Below, piece after piece: positions 15,415 to 24,016 of a DNA stretch of 64,000 bases. The number at the start of each line of letters is the position of its first letter. Positions within the stretch are counted from its first letter, which is position 1. A program made the position numbers and the translations under genes. Source of the DNA: Streptomyces ochraceiscleroticus (GTDB taxonomy: Bacteria; Actinomycetota; Actinomycetes; Streptomycetales; Streptomycetaceae); NCBI RefSeq assembly GCF_000720485.1, contig NZ_JOAX01000009.1:147968-211967 (forward strand), in the 5' to 3' direction. A model generated the notes under the pieces. It was not told the DNA's origin and did not search any database. It saw only the letters and a program-made list of their open reading frames with translations.

Positions 15415-16344
15415 GTGGCCGCGCAACCCCACGACCACCACGACGACGCGGGGAGCGGCGCCCGGAAGGGGCAGCCGCAGAACCCCAGGGAGAAGCACCC
15501 GCAGCCCGACTTTCCCGCGCAGGAGCAGGAGCACCCCGGCTGGACCGGTCCGATGGACCCGCCACCGGACCACGGTGAGGACTCCTACCGCGGCAGCGGC
15601 CTGCTGACGGACCGCAAGGCACTGCTGACCGGCGGCGACTCGGGCATCGGCCGCGCGGTGGCGCTGGCCTTCGCGCGCGAGGGCGCCGACGTGCTCTTCA
15701 CCCATCTGCCCGAGGAGGCCGACGAGGCTCGCGAGACCTCCCGGCTCATCGAGGAAGCGGGCCGGAAGGCCGTCGCGGTCTCCTGCGACATCCGCGAGGA
15801 GGCCGAGTGCCGCCGGCTCGTGGAGCGGACGGTCGCGGAGTTCGGCCGGATCGACATCCTGGTGAACAACGCGGCGTACCAGATGTCCCAGCCGGACGGC
15901 ATCCAGGCCATCAGCACCGAGCAGTTCGACCGGGTGCTGCGCACCAACCTCTACGGCATGTTCTGGCTGTGCAAGATGTCGCTGCCGCACATGCCCAGGG
16001 GCGGCTCGATCATCAACACCACGTCCGTGCAGGGCTACAAGCCCAGTCCGCACCTGCTGGACTACGCGACGACCAAGGGCGCCATCGTCACCTTCACGCA
16101 GGGGCTCGCCCAGATGCTTGCCTCCGACGGCGTCCGCGTGAACGCCGTCGCTCCGGGGCCCGTCTGGACGCCGCTGATCCCGGCGACGATGCCGGACACC
16201 GTGGAGTTCGGCAAGCAGGCGCCGCTGGGCCGCCCGGCACAGCCCGCCGAGATGGCGCCGGCCTATGTGTTCCTCGCGTCCGAGCACGCCTCGTTCATCA
16301 CCGCCGAGATCGTGAACGCCACCGGCGGCACCCCGCTGCCCTGA
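15415..16344 (+). CDS. SDR family oxidoreductase, stress type with long N-terminus
   Basis: 309 aa. A polar, His/Pro-rich N-terminal extension of about 60 residues precedes a classical short-chain dehydrogenase: TGGDSGIGRAVALAF (cofactor site, about 72-86), NNAAYQ, the catalytic Ser in TTSVQGY and YATTK. The extension and the GDSGIGRA variant are typical of the YhdF/YghA-type general-stress SDR group. GTG 15415 has a GGAGGC ribosome site. Its stop codon overlaps the next start (TGATG). Confidence 0.88.
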   Translation: MAAQPHDHHDDAGSGARKGQPQNPREKHPQPDFPAQEQEHPGWTGPMDPPPDHGEDSYRGSGLLTDRKALLTGGDSGIGRAVALAFAREGADVLFTHLPEEADEARETSRLIEEAGRKAVAVSCDIREEAECRRLVERTVAEFGRIDILVNNAAYQMSQPDGIQAISTEQFDRVLRTNLYGMFWLCKMSLPHMPRGGSIINTTSVQGYKPSPHLLDYATTKGAIVTFTQGLAQMLASDGVRVNAVAPGPVWTPLIPATMPDTVEFGKQAPLGRPAQPAEMAPAYVFLASEHASFITAEIVNATGGTPLP

Positions 16345-17501
16345 TGGGCTGGTGGCGCTGGATCGGGTGGGAGGCCGCCGCCGTCCTGCGCGCCGCGCGC
16401 AGCGCGGTGACCGGCCCGGGGCCCGAACGGGACGCGGCGGTGCAGTCGCTGAAGGCGGCGGCCGCCGCCGCGCTCGCCTGGGCCGTGACGGGCTGGTGGT
16501 GGGGCGCGCCGATGGCGCTGATGGCGCCGTGGACGGCGGTCGTGCTGGTGGAGAGCACCGTCTACCGGTCGGTGCGGTCCGGGCTGCAGCAGCTGGCGGT
16601 GATCGCGGCCGGCACGGTCATCGCGGCGGGCGCGGCGACGCTGACCGGCAACAAGATGGCCGCGATGGTGCTCGCCCTGCCGCTCACGGTCCTGCTGGGC
16701 AATTACGCGCGCTTCGGGCAGCAGGGCATGTACGCGTCCACGACGGCGCTGTTCGTGCTGGCCTACGGCTCGTACTCGTTGTACGACATCGGGCACCGGC
16801 TGCTGGAGTCGGTCATCGGCGCGGCCATCGGGATCACGGTGAACGCCCTGGTCCTCCCGCCGGTGCACGCCCGCAGCGTGCGGCACATGCTCTACACACT
16901 GCCGCGGGACAGCGCCCACCTGCTGCACACCATCGCCGACGGGCTGCGGGAGGCGGGCGACGAGGGGTACAGCCACCAGGACGCCGAGACCTGGCAGGAC
17001 CGGGCCCGGCGGCTCGCCAACGCCGTCACCGACCTGCACACCGCGCGGAGCTGGGACCAGGAGAGCTACCGCCTCAACCCCGGTTACCGGCTGCGCCGTC
17101 GCGGCCGCGCGGCGCCGTCGGCGGACTGGGACGAGACCTGGGACGGGATCAGTGAGCACCTCAAGACGCTCACCCGGACGCTGCGCGAGGCGGCCCCCGA
17201 CCGTAACGACCTGGCTCCGCCGCCGTCCGGCGCGCTCGGCCTGGCCGCCGATGTGCTGGACGCGGCGGGGGAGGTCTGCGAACACGACCTGCACCTGCTC
17301 GATGAGGGGCCGGAGAAGGAGCGCGAGGGCCGGCGGGCCGCGGACCTGGAGCGCGCGTGGGAGGCGCACGGCCGGCTCAAGGACTGGCTGCCGGAGCTGG
17401 ACGGGGACTCCTCCGTCTCGCTCGGCGGCCTGGTCGCGGAGATGCAGCGGCTGCTCTACGCGCTCGGACCGCAACTGGCGCTGAAGTCCCGGGCGGCGTG
17501 A
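16344..17501 (+). CDS. FUSC-family membrane protein
   Basis: 385 aa. Five to six hydrophobic segments in residues about 30-180 (AAAAALAWAVTGWWWG, LIAPWTAVVLVEST-like, IAAGTVIAAGAATL, MVLALPLTVLLGNYA, ALFVLAYGSYSLYD, VIGAAIGITVNALVL), followed by a soluble helical domain of about 200 residues. This is the layout of FUSC/aromatic-acid exporter relatives. It is translationally coupled to the SDR, so it may export the product or substrate of that enzyme. It converges on the Ku gene, with 33 bp between the stops. Confidence 0.8.
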   Translation: MGWWRWIGWEAAAVLRAARSAVTGPGPERDAAVQSLKAAAAAALAWAVTGWWWGAPMALMAPWTAVVLVESTVYRSVRSGLQQLAVIAAGTVIAAGAATLTGNKMAAMVLALPLTVLLGNYARFGQQGMYASTTALFVLAYGSYSLYDIGHRLLESVIGAAIGITVNALVLPPVHARSVRHMLYTLPRDSAHLLHTIADGLREAGDEGYSHQDAETWQDRARRLANAVTDLHTARSWDQESYRLNPGYRLRRRGRAAPSADWDETWDGISEHLKTLTRTLREAAPDRNDLAPPPSGALGLAADVLDAAGEVCEHDLHLLDEGPEKEREGRRAADLERAWEAHGRLKDWLPELDGDSSVSLGGLVAEMQRLLYALGPQLALKSRAA

Positions 17502-17534
17502 GGAGGGGCCGGTCGGCGGAGCCCCGAGGCGGCG

Positions 17535-18449
17535 TCAGGAAGCCCTCTTCTTCTTCTGATTCTGAGGGGTCTTCTGTTTCTGAGGCGCCTTATGGCTCTG
17601 CTGGGTCTTCTGGCCCGACCGGCTCTTCGTGCTCTTCTGGGCGCGCTTCTTCGTGCCGCCCCCGGAGCTGCCGCCCTTCGCCCGGTCCACGCTGGCCTGC
17701 AGGGCCTCGCGCAGGTCGATGACGTTGGTCGCCTTCGGCGCAGGCTCGGCCTTCTCCACCGTCTCGCCGGTGCGCTTGGCCTCCACGAGCCGCTGCACCT
17801 TCTCCTGGTACGTGTCGTGGTACTCGTCCGGGTCCCAGTCGACGGACAGCGCGTCGATGAGCTGGACCGCGGTGTCCAGCTCCTTCTTGTCCGGCTTGGT
17901 GCGCCCCGGCAGCGTCGGCAGTTCCTTGTGCGGGTCGCGGACCTCGTCGGCCCAGTGCAGCGTGTGCAGGGCGAGGATGTCGTCCTCGGCCTTCACGGCG
18001 ACGAGGTACTCGCGGTTGCGCATCACGAAGGTGGCGATGCCGGCCTTGTTCGCCTTCGCCAGCGCCTCCCGCAGCAGGCCGTAGACCTTGGCGTACTCCT
18101 TGCTCTTGGGCGCGAGGTAGTACGTCTTGTCGAAGAAGATCGGCGCGACCGCGTCCAGGTCGACGAAGCCGGTGATCTCCAGCGACTTGGAGCGGCCCGG
18201 CGCGATCTCGTCCAGCTCCTCCGGCTCGACGAGCACGTACTCGTCTCCGGCGTCATAGCCCTTGACGATGTCGTCGTACGCGACTTCCTTGCCGGTGCGT
18301 TCGTTGACCCGCTTGTTGCGCACCCGGTCGGAGGTGCCGCGCTGGAGCTGGTGGAAGTGGACCGTGTGGCTCTCCGTCGCGGTCACCAGTTGGACCGGCA
18401 GGGAGACCAGCCCGAACGAGAGCGCACCGGCCCAGACAGCATGTGCCAC
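17535..18449 (-). CDS. ku: non-homologous end joining protein Ku
   Basis: 304 aa. Bacterial Ku: [34 protein letters not shown] at the N-terminus, [19 protein letters not shown], the [10 protein letters not shown] block, [23 protein letters not shown] and the [26 protein letters not shown] core. Ku homodimers ring DNA ends and recruit the ligase. GTG 18449 has an AGGAGG site and gives the normal start. The last about 40 residues are a Lys/Gln/Ser-rich tail with QK repeats. Ligase and phosphoesterase genes lie at 1-1359. Confidence 0.95.
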   Translation of the reverse strand: MAHAVWAGALSFGLVSLPVQLVTATESHTVHFHQLQRGTSDRVRNKRVNERTGKEVAYDDIVKGYDAGDEYVLVEPEELDEIAPGRSKSLEITGFVDLDAVAPIFFDKTYYLAPKSKEYAKVYGLLREALAKANKAGIATFVMRNREYLVAVKAEDDILALHTLHWADEVRDPHKELPTLPGRTKPDKKELDTAVQLIDALSVDWDPDEYHDTYQEKVQRLVEAKRTGETVEKAEPAPKATNVIDLREALQASVDRAKGGSSGGGTKKRAQKSTKSRSGQKTQQSHKAPQKQKTPQNQKKKRAS

Positions 18450-18691
18450 GTACCGCCACCTCCTCGCCTCCCATCGCACCCCGTACCAGTGGGGTCCGCA
18501 TCCCGGTGTGCGCCGTACGGAGCACACCGGGGGAGGGTGGAGGTTTGGGCTCCCAGGAGCGTGGCACTCGGCTTCCCGGCCGAGCGGCCGGTCATGGGAG
18601 AGATGGGAACCGCCGGGCCGGAGGGGAGAATCCGGCCCGGCGCAACCCTTGCCGGGGGAAGGACGGCCGCGCCGGGCCGCCCCACGCGAGG

Positions 18692-19105
18692 TCAGGTACG
18701 GCGCTCCTCGACACCGAGGCCGAGCGCCCGGGCGATGTCCTGCACATTGGCGAATTGCTGCCCGCCGGGGAGGTCCTCGGCCCGCGCCAGCACACGGTCC
18801 GGCGCGTTGTTGTCCCGCAGGGAGTCCAGCACGGTGGCCCGGTCGGCGGGGTAGATGCTGGGGTCGAGGTGGCGGGCCAGGTCCGACCGGATCTCCACGT
18901 CGTCGGCGGACATCCCCGGAGGCGTGCCGCCTTCGAGGGTCCCCTCGGGCGAGCGGCGCACCGCCGGCTGGTCCTCGCCCGCCGGCTCGGGTTCGTGCTC
19001 CTCCTCCACCCGGATGCCACGATTGGCCCGCAGCTCGCCCTCCAGGCGCTTCTTCACCTCGTCGTCCTGCAGCGGGCTGTCCGGCCCGCTCCCCTTCTCG
19101 GCCAT
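18692..19105 (-). CDS. DUF2795 domain protein
   Basis: 137 aa. A charged, disordered N-terminal 75 residues is followed by a DUF2795 helical domain ([28 protein letters not shown], then [12 protein letters not shown]). The family is small, of unknown function and common near stress genes in Streptomyces. ATG 19105 has a GGAGGA ribosome site. Confidence 0.8.
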   Translation of the reverse strand: MAEKGSGPDSPLQDDEVKKRLEGELRANRGIRVEEEHEPEPAGEDQPAVRRSPEGTLEGGTPPGMSADDVEIRSDLARHLDPSIYPADRATVLDSLRDNNAPDRVLARAEDLPGGQQFANVQDIARALGLGVEERRT

Positions 19106-19289
19106 GTCTTCCTCCAGAGGTCGGTGCTTGTGGGCTGCGTGCCGCCAGGCCGTCCGGGGCGCGCGCGGCACCTCGCGGACCTGCCGCGGCGCCTCCGGAG
19201 TGCCCGTCGCCGCGGTACCGGAAACCCGAAATGATCAGCTTCGGCCCAACGGCGCAGCGGGCCCGGACGACGGCCCGGACGGCGGCCGC

Positions 19290-20330
19290 TCAGGCGGTCT
19301 TCGGGGTGCTCGACAGCGGCGGCGTGGGCGCGCCGCTTGCCTTCTGCAGGCCGCTCAGCAGCGCGCCCACCGCCTCGGCGGCGGTGCTCTCCGGCCGCCA
19401 GCCCAGCTCCTCGCGCGCCCGGCCGCAGTCCATCAGCGGCAGCCCCAGCACCGCGTCGAACAGGTGCGGCGAGGCACGTACCAGCCGCAGCCGCCAGCCG
19501 GTACCGAGCGCGGCCCGGGCGGCCGCCGCGGGCATCCGTACCGTACGGGCCTTCAGCAGCCGTGCCAGGAACGGCATGTCCACCGGCGGCTCGGCCGCGA
19601 GGTTGAAGGCGCCGCGCGCGTCGCCGAGGACGGCCAGCCGGTAGGCGCGGGCCGCGTCGTCGGTGTGCAGCACCTGGAAGCGCAGGCCCGGCACGTCCGG
19701 CAGGAACGGCAGCAGCCCGGGGCGGGCCAGCTTGCCGACCGGCGCGGGCGTCGCGAGCCCGCCGAAGATCCGGCGCTGCTCGGACGCCGACTCCTCCTTG
19801 AAGAGGAACGCCGGACGCATCCGCACCACGCGCATGTCGGGGTGTTCGCGCTCGTATCCGTCCAGGACCCGTTCCAGGTACGCCTTCTCGCGGCAGTACG
19901 CGGCGTCCGGCCAGCCGTGCGTGGGCCAGGACTCGTCCACCTTGTGGTCCTTGGGGCCGGGGGAGTAGGCCCCAACGGAGGAGGCGTGGACGAGCGCCGG
20001 CACCCCGGCCCGGGCCGTCGCCTCGAAGACCCGCAGGGAGCCGAGGACGTTGGTGCGCCAGGTCTGCGGCGGGTGGTGGGTGGGCTGGAAGGCCCAGGCG
20101 AGGTGCACGACGGCCGAGGCGCCCGCGAAGTCCGCCGCGAGATCGCACTCCTCGTCCGCGATGTCGGCCGCGGTCCAGGTGGTCTTCGGCGGTGCGTCGC
20201 GCGGCGTGCGGCGCGCGATGCAGTGGACCACGTCGATCTGCGGATCCTCGCTCAGTATGCGGACCACGCTGGTGCCGACGTTTCCGGTGGCGCCGGTCAC
20301 CACGACCCGCCGCTCGGGGGCACTGCTCAT
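19290..20330 (-). CDS. NAD-dependent epimerase/dehydratase (extended SDR)
   Basis: 346 aa. Rossmann motif VVVTGATGNVGTSVVRIL at the N-terminus, VVHLAWAFQPTH, VHASSVGAYSPG and the catalytic Tyr-Lys in AAYCREKAYLE (YxxxK). The C-terminal half has LHTDDAARAYRLAV and the usual substrate domain. It reduces or epimerises an unknown substrate. ATG 20330 follows a GAAGCAGCTC stretch with a weak ribosome site. Terminal gene in a possible two-gene unit with the FAD-Rieske gene upstream on the same strand. Confidence 0.82.
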   Translation of the reverse strand: MSSAPERRVVVTGATGNVGTSVVRILSEDPQIDVVHCIARRTPRDAPPKTTWTAADIADEECDLAADFAGASAVVHLAWAFQPTHHPPQTWRTNVLGSLRVFEATARAGVPALVHASSVGAYSPGPKDHKVDESWPTHGWPDAAYCREKAYLERVLDGYEREHPDMRVVRMRPAFLFKEESASEQRRIFGGLATPAPVGKLARPGLLPFLPDVPGLRFQVLHTDDAARAYRLAVLGDARGAFNLAAEPPVDMPFLARLLKARTVRMPAAAARAALGTGWRLRLVRASPHLFDAVLGLPLMDCGRAREELGWRPESTAAEAVGALLSGLQKASGAPTPPLSSTPKTA

Positions 20331-20407
20331 GAGCTGCTTCCTCTCCTGCCGCGGGCGCGCCGCGCCGGCGGGTGGACGGTGCCCGTCCCGGGTGCCCTCG
20401 CGCGCCC

Positions 20408-20450
20408 GCCGCTACACGTCGGGCCGACGCCGCTACACGTCGGAGCCGAC
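20408..20450. repeat. tandem 21/22-bp duplication across a stop codon
   Basis: The 21-mer at 20408-20428 (opening GCCGCTACACGTCGG) recurs at 20429-20450 with a one-base insertion. The second copy contains the end and stop codon of the FAD-Rieske gene, so the last codons of that gene are echoed just downstream of it. Confidence 0.7.
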
Positions 20451-21977
20451 GTCGAGCTGCTCCAGCGGGTGCAGCGCGGGGCCGTTCAGCACCGTGCCGT
20501 CCGTGGAGAACCGCGACCCGTGGCAGGGGCACTCCCACGCCGTCTCCGCCGCGTTGAAGGCGACCAGGCAGCCCAGGTGGGTGCAGCGCGCCGAGACCGC
20601 CTGTACCGTGCCGTCCTCGTCCCGGTACACCGCGCACCGCCGGGCGCCGACCCGTACCACCGCGCCGGTCCCCGGCGGGATGTCGGTGACGGAGTCGACG
20701 TGCGTGGTGCGCAGCCGGTCGCCGATGAAGTGCTGGGCGACCTTCGCCTGGTGGCTGAGGAACGCGGGCGCCTCGCGGACCGGGCCCCACAGCCGCCGCG
20801 GGTCGTACAGGGCGGCCCACGGCGGCGGATCCCCGCTGATCAGCCCGGCGATCAGGCGCCCGGCCAGCGCGCCGCCGCTGAGCCCCCAGCCGCCGAAGCC
20901 GGTGGCGACGTAGGTGTGCCGGGCGCCGGGGTGGAACGGCCCGATCAGCGGCACCGTGTCGGTGGAGTCGTTGTCCTGGGCCGCCCACCGGTAGGCGACG
21001 TCCGTACCGGGGAAGTGCCGCTGGGTCCACTCGGCCAGCCGCCGGAACCCCGCGACGGCGTCGCCCGTGCCGGGCGGGAACTGCTCACCGGTGACGACGA
21101 GCAGCCGCCGGTCGGTGCCGTACGGCGCGGTGCGCACCGAGCGTTTGCCCTCCTCCTCGGTGATGTACATGCCCTGTACGTCGCGGTCCGCCTCGATCGG
21201 GGCCGCGACCACCAGCTCCCGGCGGGGCGAGAGCCGGGTGAAGAGCAGCGCCCGGTCGAACACCGGGTAGTGCGTGGCCACGACCACCTCACGGGAGGTG
21301 ACCGTCGCACCGGTCTCGGTCGTCACCCGGCACGGCGCGCCCTCGTGCAACCCAGTGGCACGGGTGCGTTCATACACCTGGCCGCCGTGCTCCCGCAGGT
21401 CCTCGGCGAGCGCCAGGAGGTACTTGCGGGGGTGGAAGAGCAGCTGGTCCTCGACGCGCACCGCCCCGGCCACGTCGAACGGCAGCCCCGTCTCGGTGAC
21501 GTAGGCGGCGGCCAGGCCCGCCTCCCGCGCCGCGTCGGCCTCCGCGCGCAGCGGGTCGGTGCCGGCCGGGTCGCGGACGTAGGTGTACGCGGGGAAGCGT
21601 TCCAGCTCGCAGTCGATGCCCAGCTCCTGCGCGACCTCGGCGACGCGTTCGACGGCGCCCTGCTGGGAGACCGCGTACTGCAGGGCAGCGCCGCCGCCGC
21701 GGGTGCGGCGCAGCTTGTCGTAGACCAGCGTGTGCAGCGCGGTGAGCTTGGCGGTGGTGTAACCCGTGACGCCGGCGGCGATCCGGTCCGCTTCGAGGAC
21801 GACGACGCGGCGCCCCGTGCGGGACAGCTCCCACGCCGTACTCATCCCCGCCATGCCGCCCCCGATCACCGTGACGTCGGCCTCGGTGTCCTCGGTCAGC
21901 GGGGCGTACGAGGTGGTGTGCGCGCTGGCCATCCAGTACGACTCGTCGATGCCGGGAAGGTCTGAAGTGTGGGACAT
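20433..21977 (-). CDS. FAD-dependent oxidoreductase with C-terminal Rieske domain
   Basis: 514 aa. A DAO-type flavin fold (VTVIGGGMAGMSTAWELSR with GxGxxG near residue 39, then VVVLEAD, and ATGFGGWGLSGG near the C-terminal FAD site) is fused to a Rieske [2Fe-2S] domain at about 430-510 with CTH at 465-467 and CPCH at 483-486. Electrons could pass from the substrate amine or alcohol through FAD to the Fe-S centre. Soluble. It is divergent from the DUF2267 gene at 22154. Confidence 0.92.
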   Translation of the reverse strand: MSHTSDLPGIDESYWMASAHTTSYAPLTEDTEADVTVIGGGMAGMSTAWELSRTGRRVVVLEADRIAAGVTGYTTAKLTALHTLVYDKLRRTRGGGAALQYAVSQQGAVERVAEVAQELGIDCELERFPAYTYVRDPAGTDPLRAEADAAREAGLAAAYVTETGLPFDVAGAVRVEDQLLFHPRKYLLALAEDLREHGGQVYERTRATGLHEGAPCRVTTETGATVTSREVVVATHYPVFDRALLFTRLSPRRELVVAAPIEADRDVQGMYITEEEGKRSVRTAPYGTDRRLLVVTGEQFPPGTGDAVAGFRRLAEWTQRHFPGTDVAYRWAAQDNDSTDTVPLIGPFHPGARHTYVATGFGGWGLSGGALAGRLIAGLISGDPPPWAALYDPRRLWGPVREAPAFLSHQAKVAQHFIGDRLRTTHVDSVTDIPPGTGAVVRVGARRCAVYRDEDGTVQAVSARCTHLGCLVAFNAAETAWECPCHGSRFSTDGTVLNGPALHPLEQLDVGSDV

Positions 21978-22153
21978 GCGGGGACGGGTGCCCCTGCCGG
22001 CCCTGACCGAAGCCTGCCGTTCCGGTGATGCGCCCGTACGGTGGGACAGCGGCCGCCGGGGGGGCGGTGCGATCGCCGGGGCCCGTCCGGTGTTGCGGGT
22101 TCCGCCGGGACCCGGACCATGGGAGGGGGCGACCCGGGTGAGGAGGCGGCATC

Positions 22154-22549
22154 ATGGGCGGCGATCTGCTCGCGGCGGTGCGGACCTCGGGGCGCTACCG
22201 GACCCTCGCGGAGGCCGAGCGGGCGGTCCAGCACGTGCTGGCGGCCTTCGTGGGCCAGCTCACCGGCGAGGAACGGCGCGCGTTCCTGAAGTCGGTGCCG
22301 CCCGAGGCCGGGCGGTACCTCGCCGGCGGGATAAGGGACGAGCGGCCCCGCACCGCGTGCGAATTCGTGGACAGCGTGGCGGCCCGCACGGAGGGCGCCA
22401 CGCACGCCACCGCGCGCTGGGACGCCAGCACCGTCCTCACCGCGATCGGCGGCCACCTGGGCGAGGAGCTGCTGCAACGGGTGCTGGCGCAGCTTCCCCG
22501 GGGCTACGCGCTGCTGTTCGGCCGCGCCGATCTGACCCCCACCGCGTAA
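22154..22549 (+). CDS. DUF2267 domain protein
   Basis: 131 aa. Helical DUF2267 domain over almost its full length: AERAVQHVLAAFVGQLTGEERRAFLKSVPPE, ACEFVDSVA, VLTAIGGHLGEELLQRVLAQLPRGYALLFGRA. Unknown function, often encoded beside hemerythrin and CBS proteins. ATG 22154 has a GAGGAGGC site. It ends before a strong hairpin at 22630. Confidence 0.82.
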   Translation: MGGDLLAAVRTSGRYRTLAEAERAVQHVLAAFVGQLTGEERRAFLKSVPPEAGRYLAGGIRDERPRTACEFVDSVAARTEGATHATARWDASTVLTAIGGHLGEELLQRVLAQLPRGYALLFGRADLTPTA

Positions 22550-22629
22550 TCCGCTCTTTCCGGGACGTTTGGCCGCGCCGTGGCATGGCACTCGTGCGCC
22601 GGGCCATGGGCTCCATGGGGATGGGAAAA

Positions 22630-22663
22630 GCGCCGGGCCGGGACCGTCGTACCGGCCCGGCGC
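22630..22663 (+). terminator. strong stem-loop downstream of the DUF2267 gene
   Basis: A perfect 12-bp stem (GCGCCGGGCCGG at 22630-22641 with 22652-22663) and a 10-nt loop, preceded by an A-run. It lies in the 281-bp gap between DUF2267 and the second hemerythrin gene. Confidence 0.7.
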
Positions 22664-22830
22664 GCACCCCTGTACGGCACCCCTGTGTGGAAATGAATGA
22701 ATGTGAGCCATTCGGCCCAATCCTGCCCGATCGGTCGAGTTGCGGCGTTACGGGACTGAGGTAACGGGAACTCGTCCGATGGCGCCCGGAGGGTCCGGCC
22801 GCGCCGCTTGCGCGAAAGGTGGCAGCACTC

Positions 22831-23391
22831 ATGGGTCACGGCGGCGACGTCATCGAAGAACTCACCACCGACCACCGCGAGGTGACCGAGCTCTTCCAGC
22901 AGATCGAGAGCAGCACACCCGGCTCGGACGAGCGCAAGAGCCTCGCCGACCACCTGACGATCGAGCTGGTCCGGCACTCGGTGGCCGAGGAACAGCACCT
23001 GTACCCGGCGGTGCGCAAGCACCTGCCCGAGGGCAACGCGCTCGCCGACAAGGAGATCGCCGACCACGGTCGCGTGGAGGAGCTGCTGAAGGAGCTCGAG
23101 AAGACCGACGCCGAGCACCCCGACTTCAACCACCTCGTCGTCAAGCTACGCACCGAGGTCACCGAGCACGTCAGGGACGAGGAGGGCCGGCTCTTCCCGC
23201 AGTTGAAGGCCGCCTGCCCGCAGGAGGAGCTGGACGCGCTCGGCGAGAAGATCCGCAGCGCGAAGAAGTCGGCGCCCACCCGCCCGCACCCCAAGTCCCC
23301 GACCACGCCGCCCGCGAACAAGCTGCTGGCCCCCGGCGCGGGGCTGGTCGACCGGGCCCGCGACTTCGTCACCGGGCGCGGCAAGAAGTAA
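22831..23391 (+). CDS. hemerythrin domain protein, copy 2
   Basis: 186 aa. HHE motifs ELTTDHREVTELFQQIE (about 9-25), ELVRHSVAEEQHLYPAVRKHL (about 48-68), KEIADHGRVEELLKEL and EVTEHVRDEEGRLFPQLKAAC (about 108-128) provide the His/Glu set for a di-iron site. A basic C-terminal tail with PTRPHPKSP resembles the tail of copy 1. ATG 22831 follows an AAAGG site; GTG 22819 is an in-frame alternative. The CBS gene follows after 80 bp. Confidence 0.9.
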   Translation: MGHGGDVIEELTTDHREVTELFQQIESSTPGSDERKSLADHLTIELVRHSVAEEQHLYPAVRKHLPEGNALADKEIADHGRVEELLKELEKTDAEHPDFNHLVVKLRTEVTEHVRDEEGRLFPQLKAACPQEELDALGEKIRSAKKSAPTRPHPKSPTTPPANKLLAPGAGLVDRARDFVTGRGKK

Positions 23392-23471
23392 GCACGGCCC
23401 AGCAGGTACCCCACCCACGTCGCCTGGGTCAGCCACGTCACCTACGTCAACGAGGAGAGACGAGCAGTCAT

Positions 23472-23888
23472 ATGCCTACCGCACGCGACATCATGTCCCC
23501 CGGCACGGAGTGCATCGGCGCCGAGGACAGCGTCCTCGAGGCCGCCCGGCGGATCACCTCGCTCGGTGTCGGAGCCCTGCCGATCTGCGGCACGGACAAC
23601 AAGCTCAAGGGCATGCTGACCGACCGCGACATCGTCGTGAAGGTGCTCGGGGCCGGCAAGGACCCGGAGAAGACCACGGCGGGCGAGCTGGCGCAGGGCG
23701 AAGCGGTCACCATCGGCGCCGACGACGGCGCCGAGGAGATCTTCGCGACCATGGCGCACCACAAGGTCCGCAGGCTGCCCGTCATCGACGGCCACAGCCT
23801 CGTCGGCATGGTCGCGCTGGCGGACGTCGCCCGCGCGCTGCCCGACCCGAAGGCCGGGGACCTTCTCGAAGCGCTCTCGACGGACTGA
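23472..23888 (+). CDS. tandem CBS domain protein
   Basis: 138 aa, two CBS motifs only (about residues 5-62 and 72-128), opening ARDIMSPGTECIGAEDSVLEAARRI, with LKGMLTDRDIVVKV and VRRLPVIDGHSLVGMVALADVARAL. Such proteins sense adenine nucleotides and regulate partner enzymes or channels; none is fused here. It lies 129 bp before the FAD/Fe-S dehydrogenase gene. Confidence 0.9.
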   Translation: MPTARDIMSPGTECIGAEDSVLEAARRITSLGVGALPICGTDNKLKGMLTDRDIVVKVLGAGKDPEKTTAGELAQGEAVTIGADDGAEEIFATMAHHKVRRLPVIDGHSLVGMVALADVARALPDPKAGDLLEALSTD

Positions 23889-24016
23889 AGCGCCGGCCCG
23901 CCGGTCCCTGGTACGCCCGCCCGTACGGCCGGGCGTACCGGTGTCACCGGCGGGCGCACGCACGTACGGGCGCCGGCGCACCGCAAGGAGACGGCGGACG
24001 GACGAGGAAGGTGACC

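Noticed and set aside
18855..21965. A 1036-codon plus-strand open frame opposite the epimerase and FAD-Rieske genes
   Set aside because: Same GC artefact. The minus-strand genes have intact motifs and ribosome sites.
22804..22817. A copy of CGCTTGCGCGAAA, identical to part of the LacI operator, before the second hemerythrin gene
   Set aside because: Lacks the second half-site and palindrome, and 13 bases of GC-rich DNA can recur by chance.
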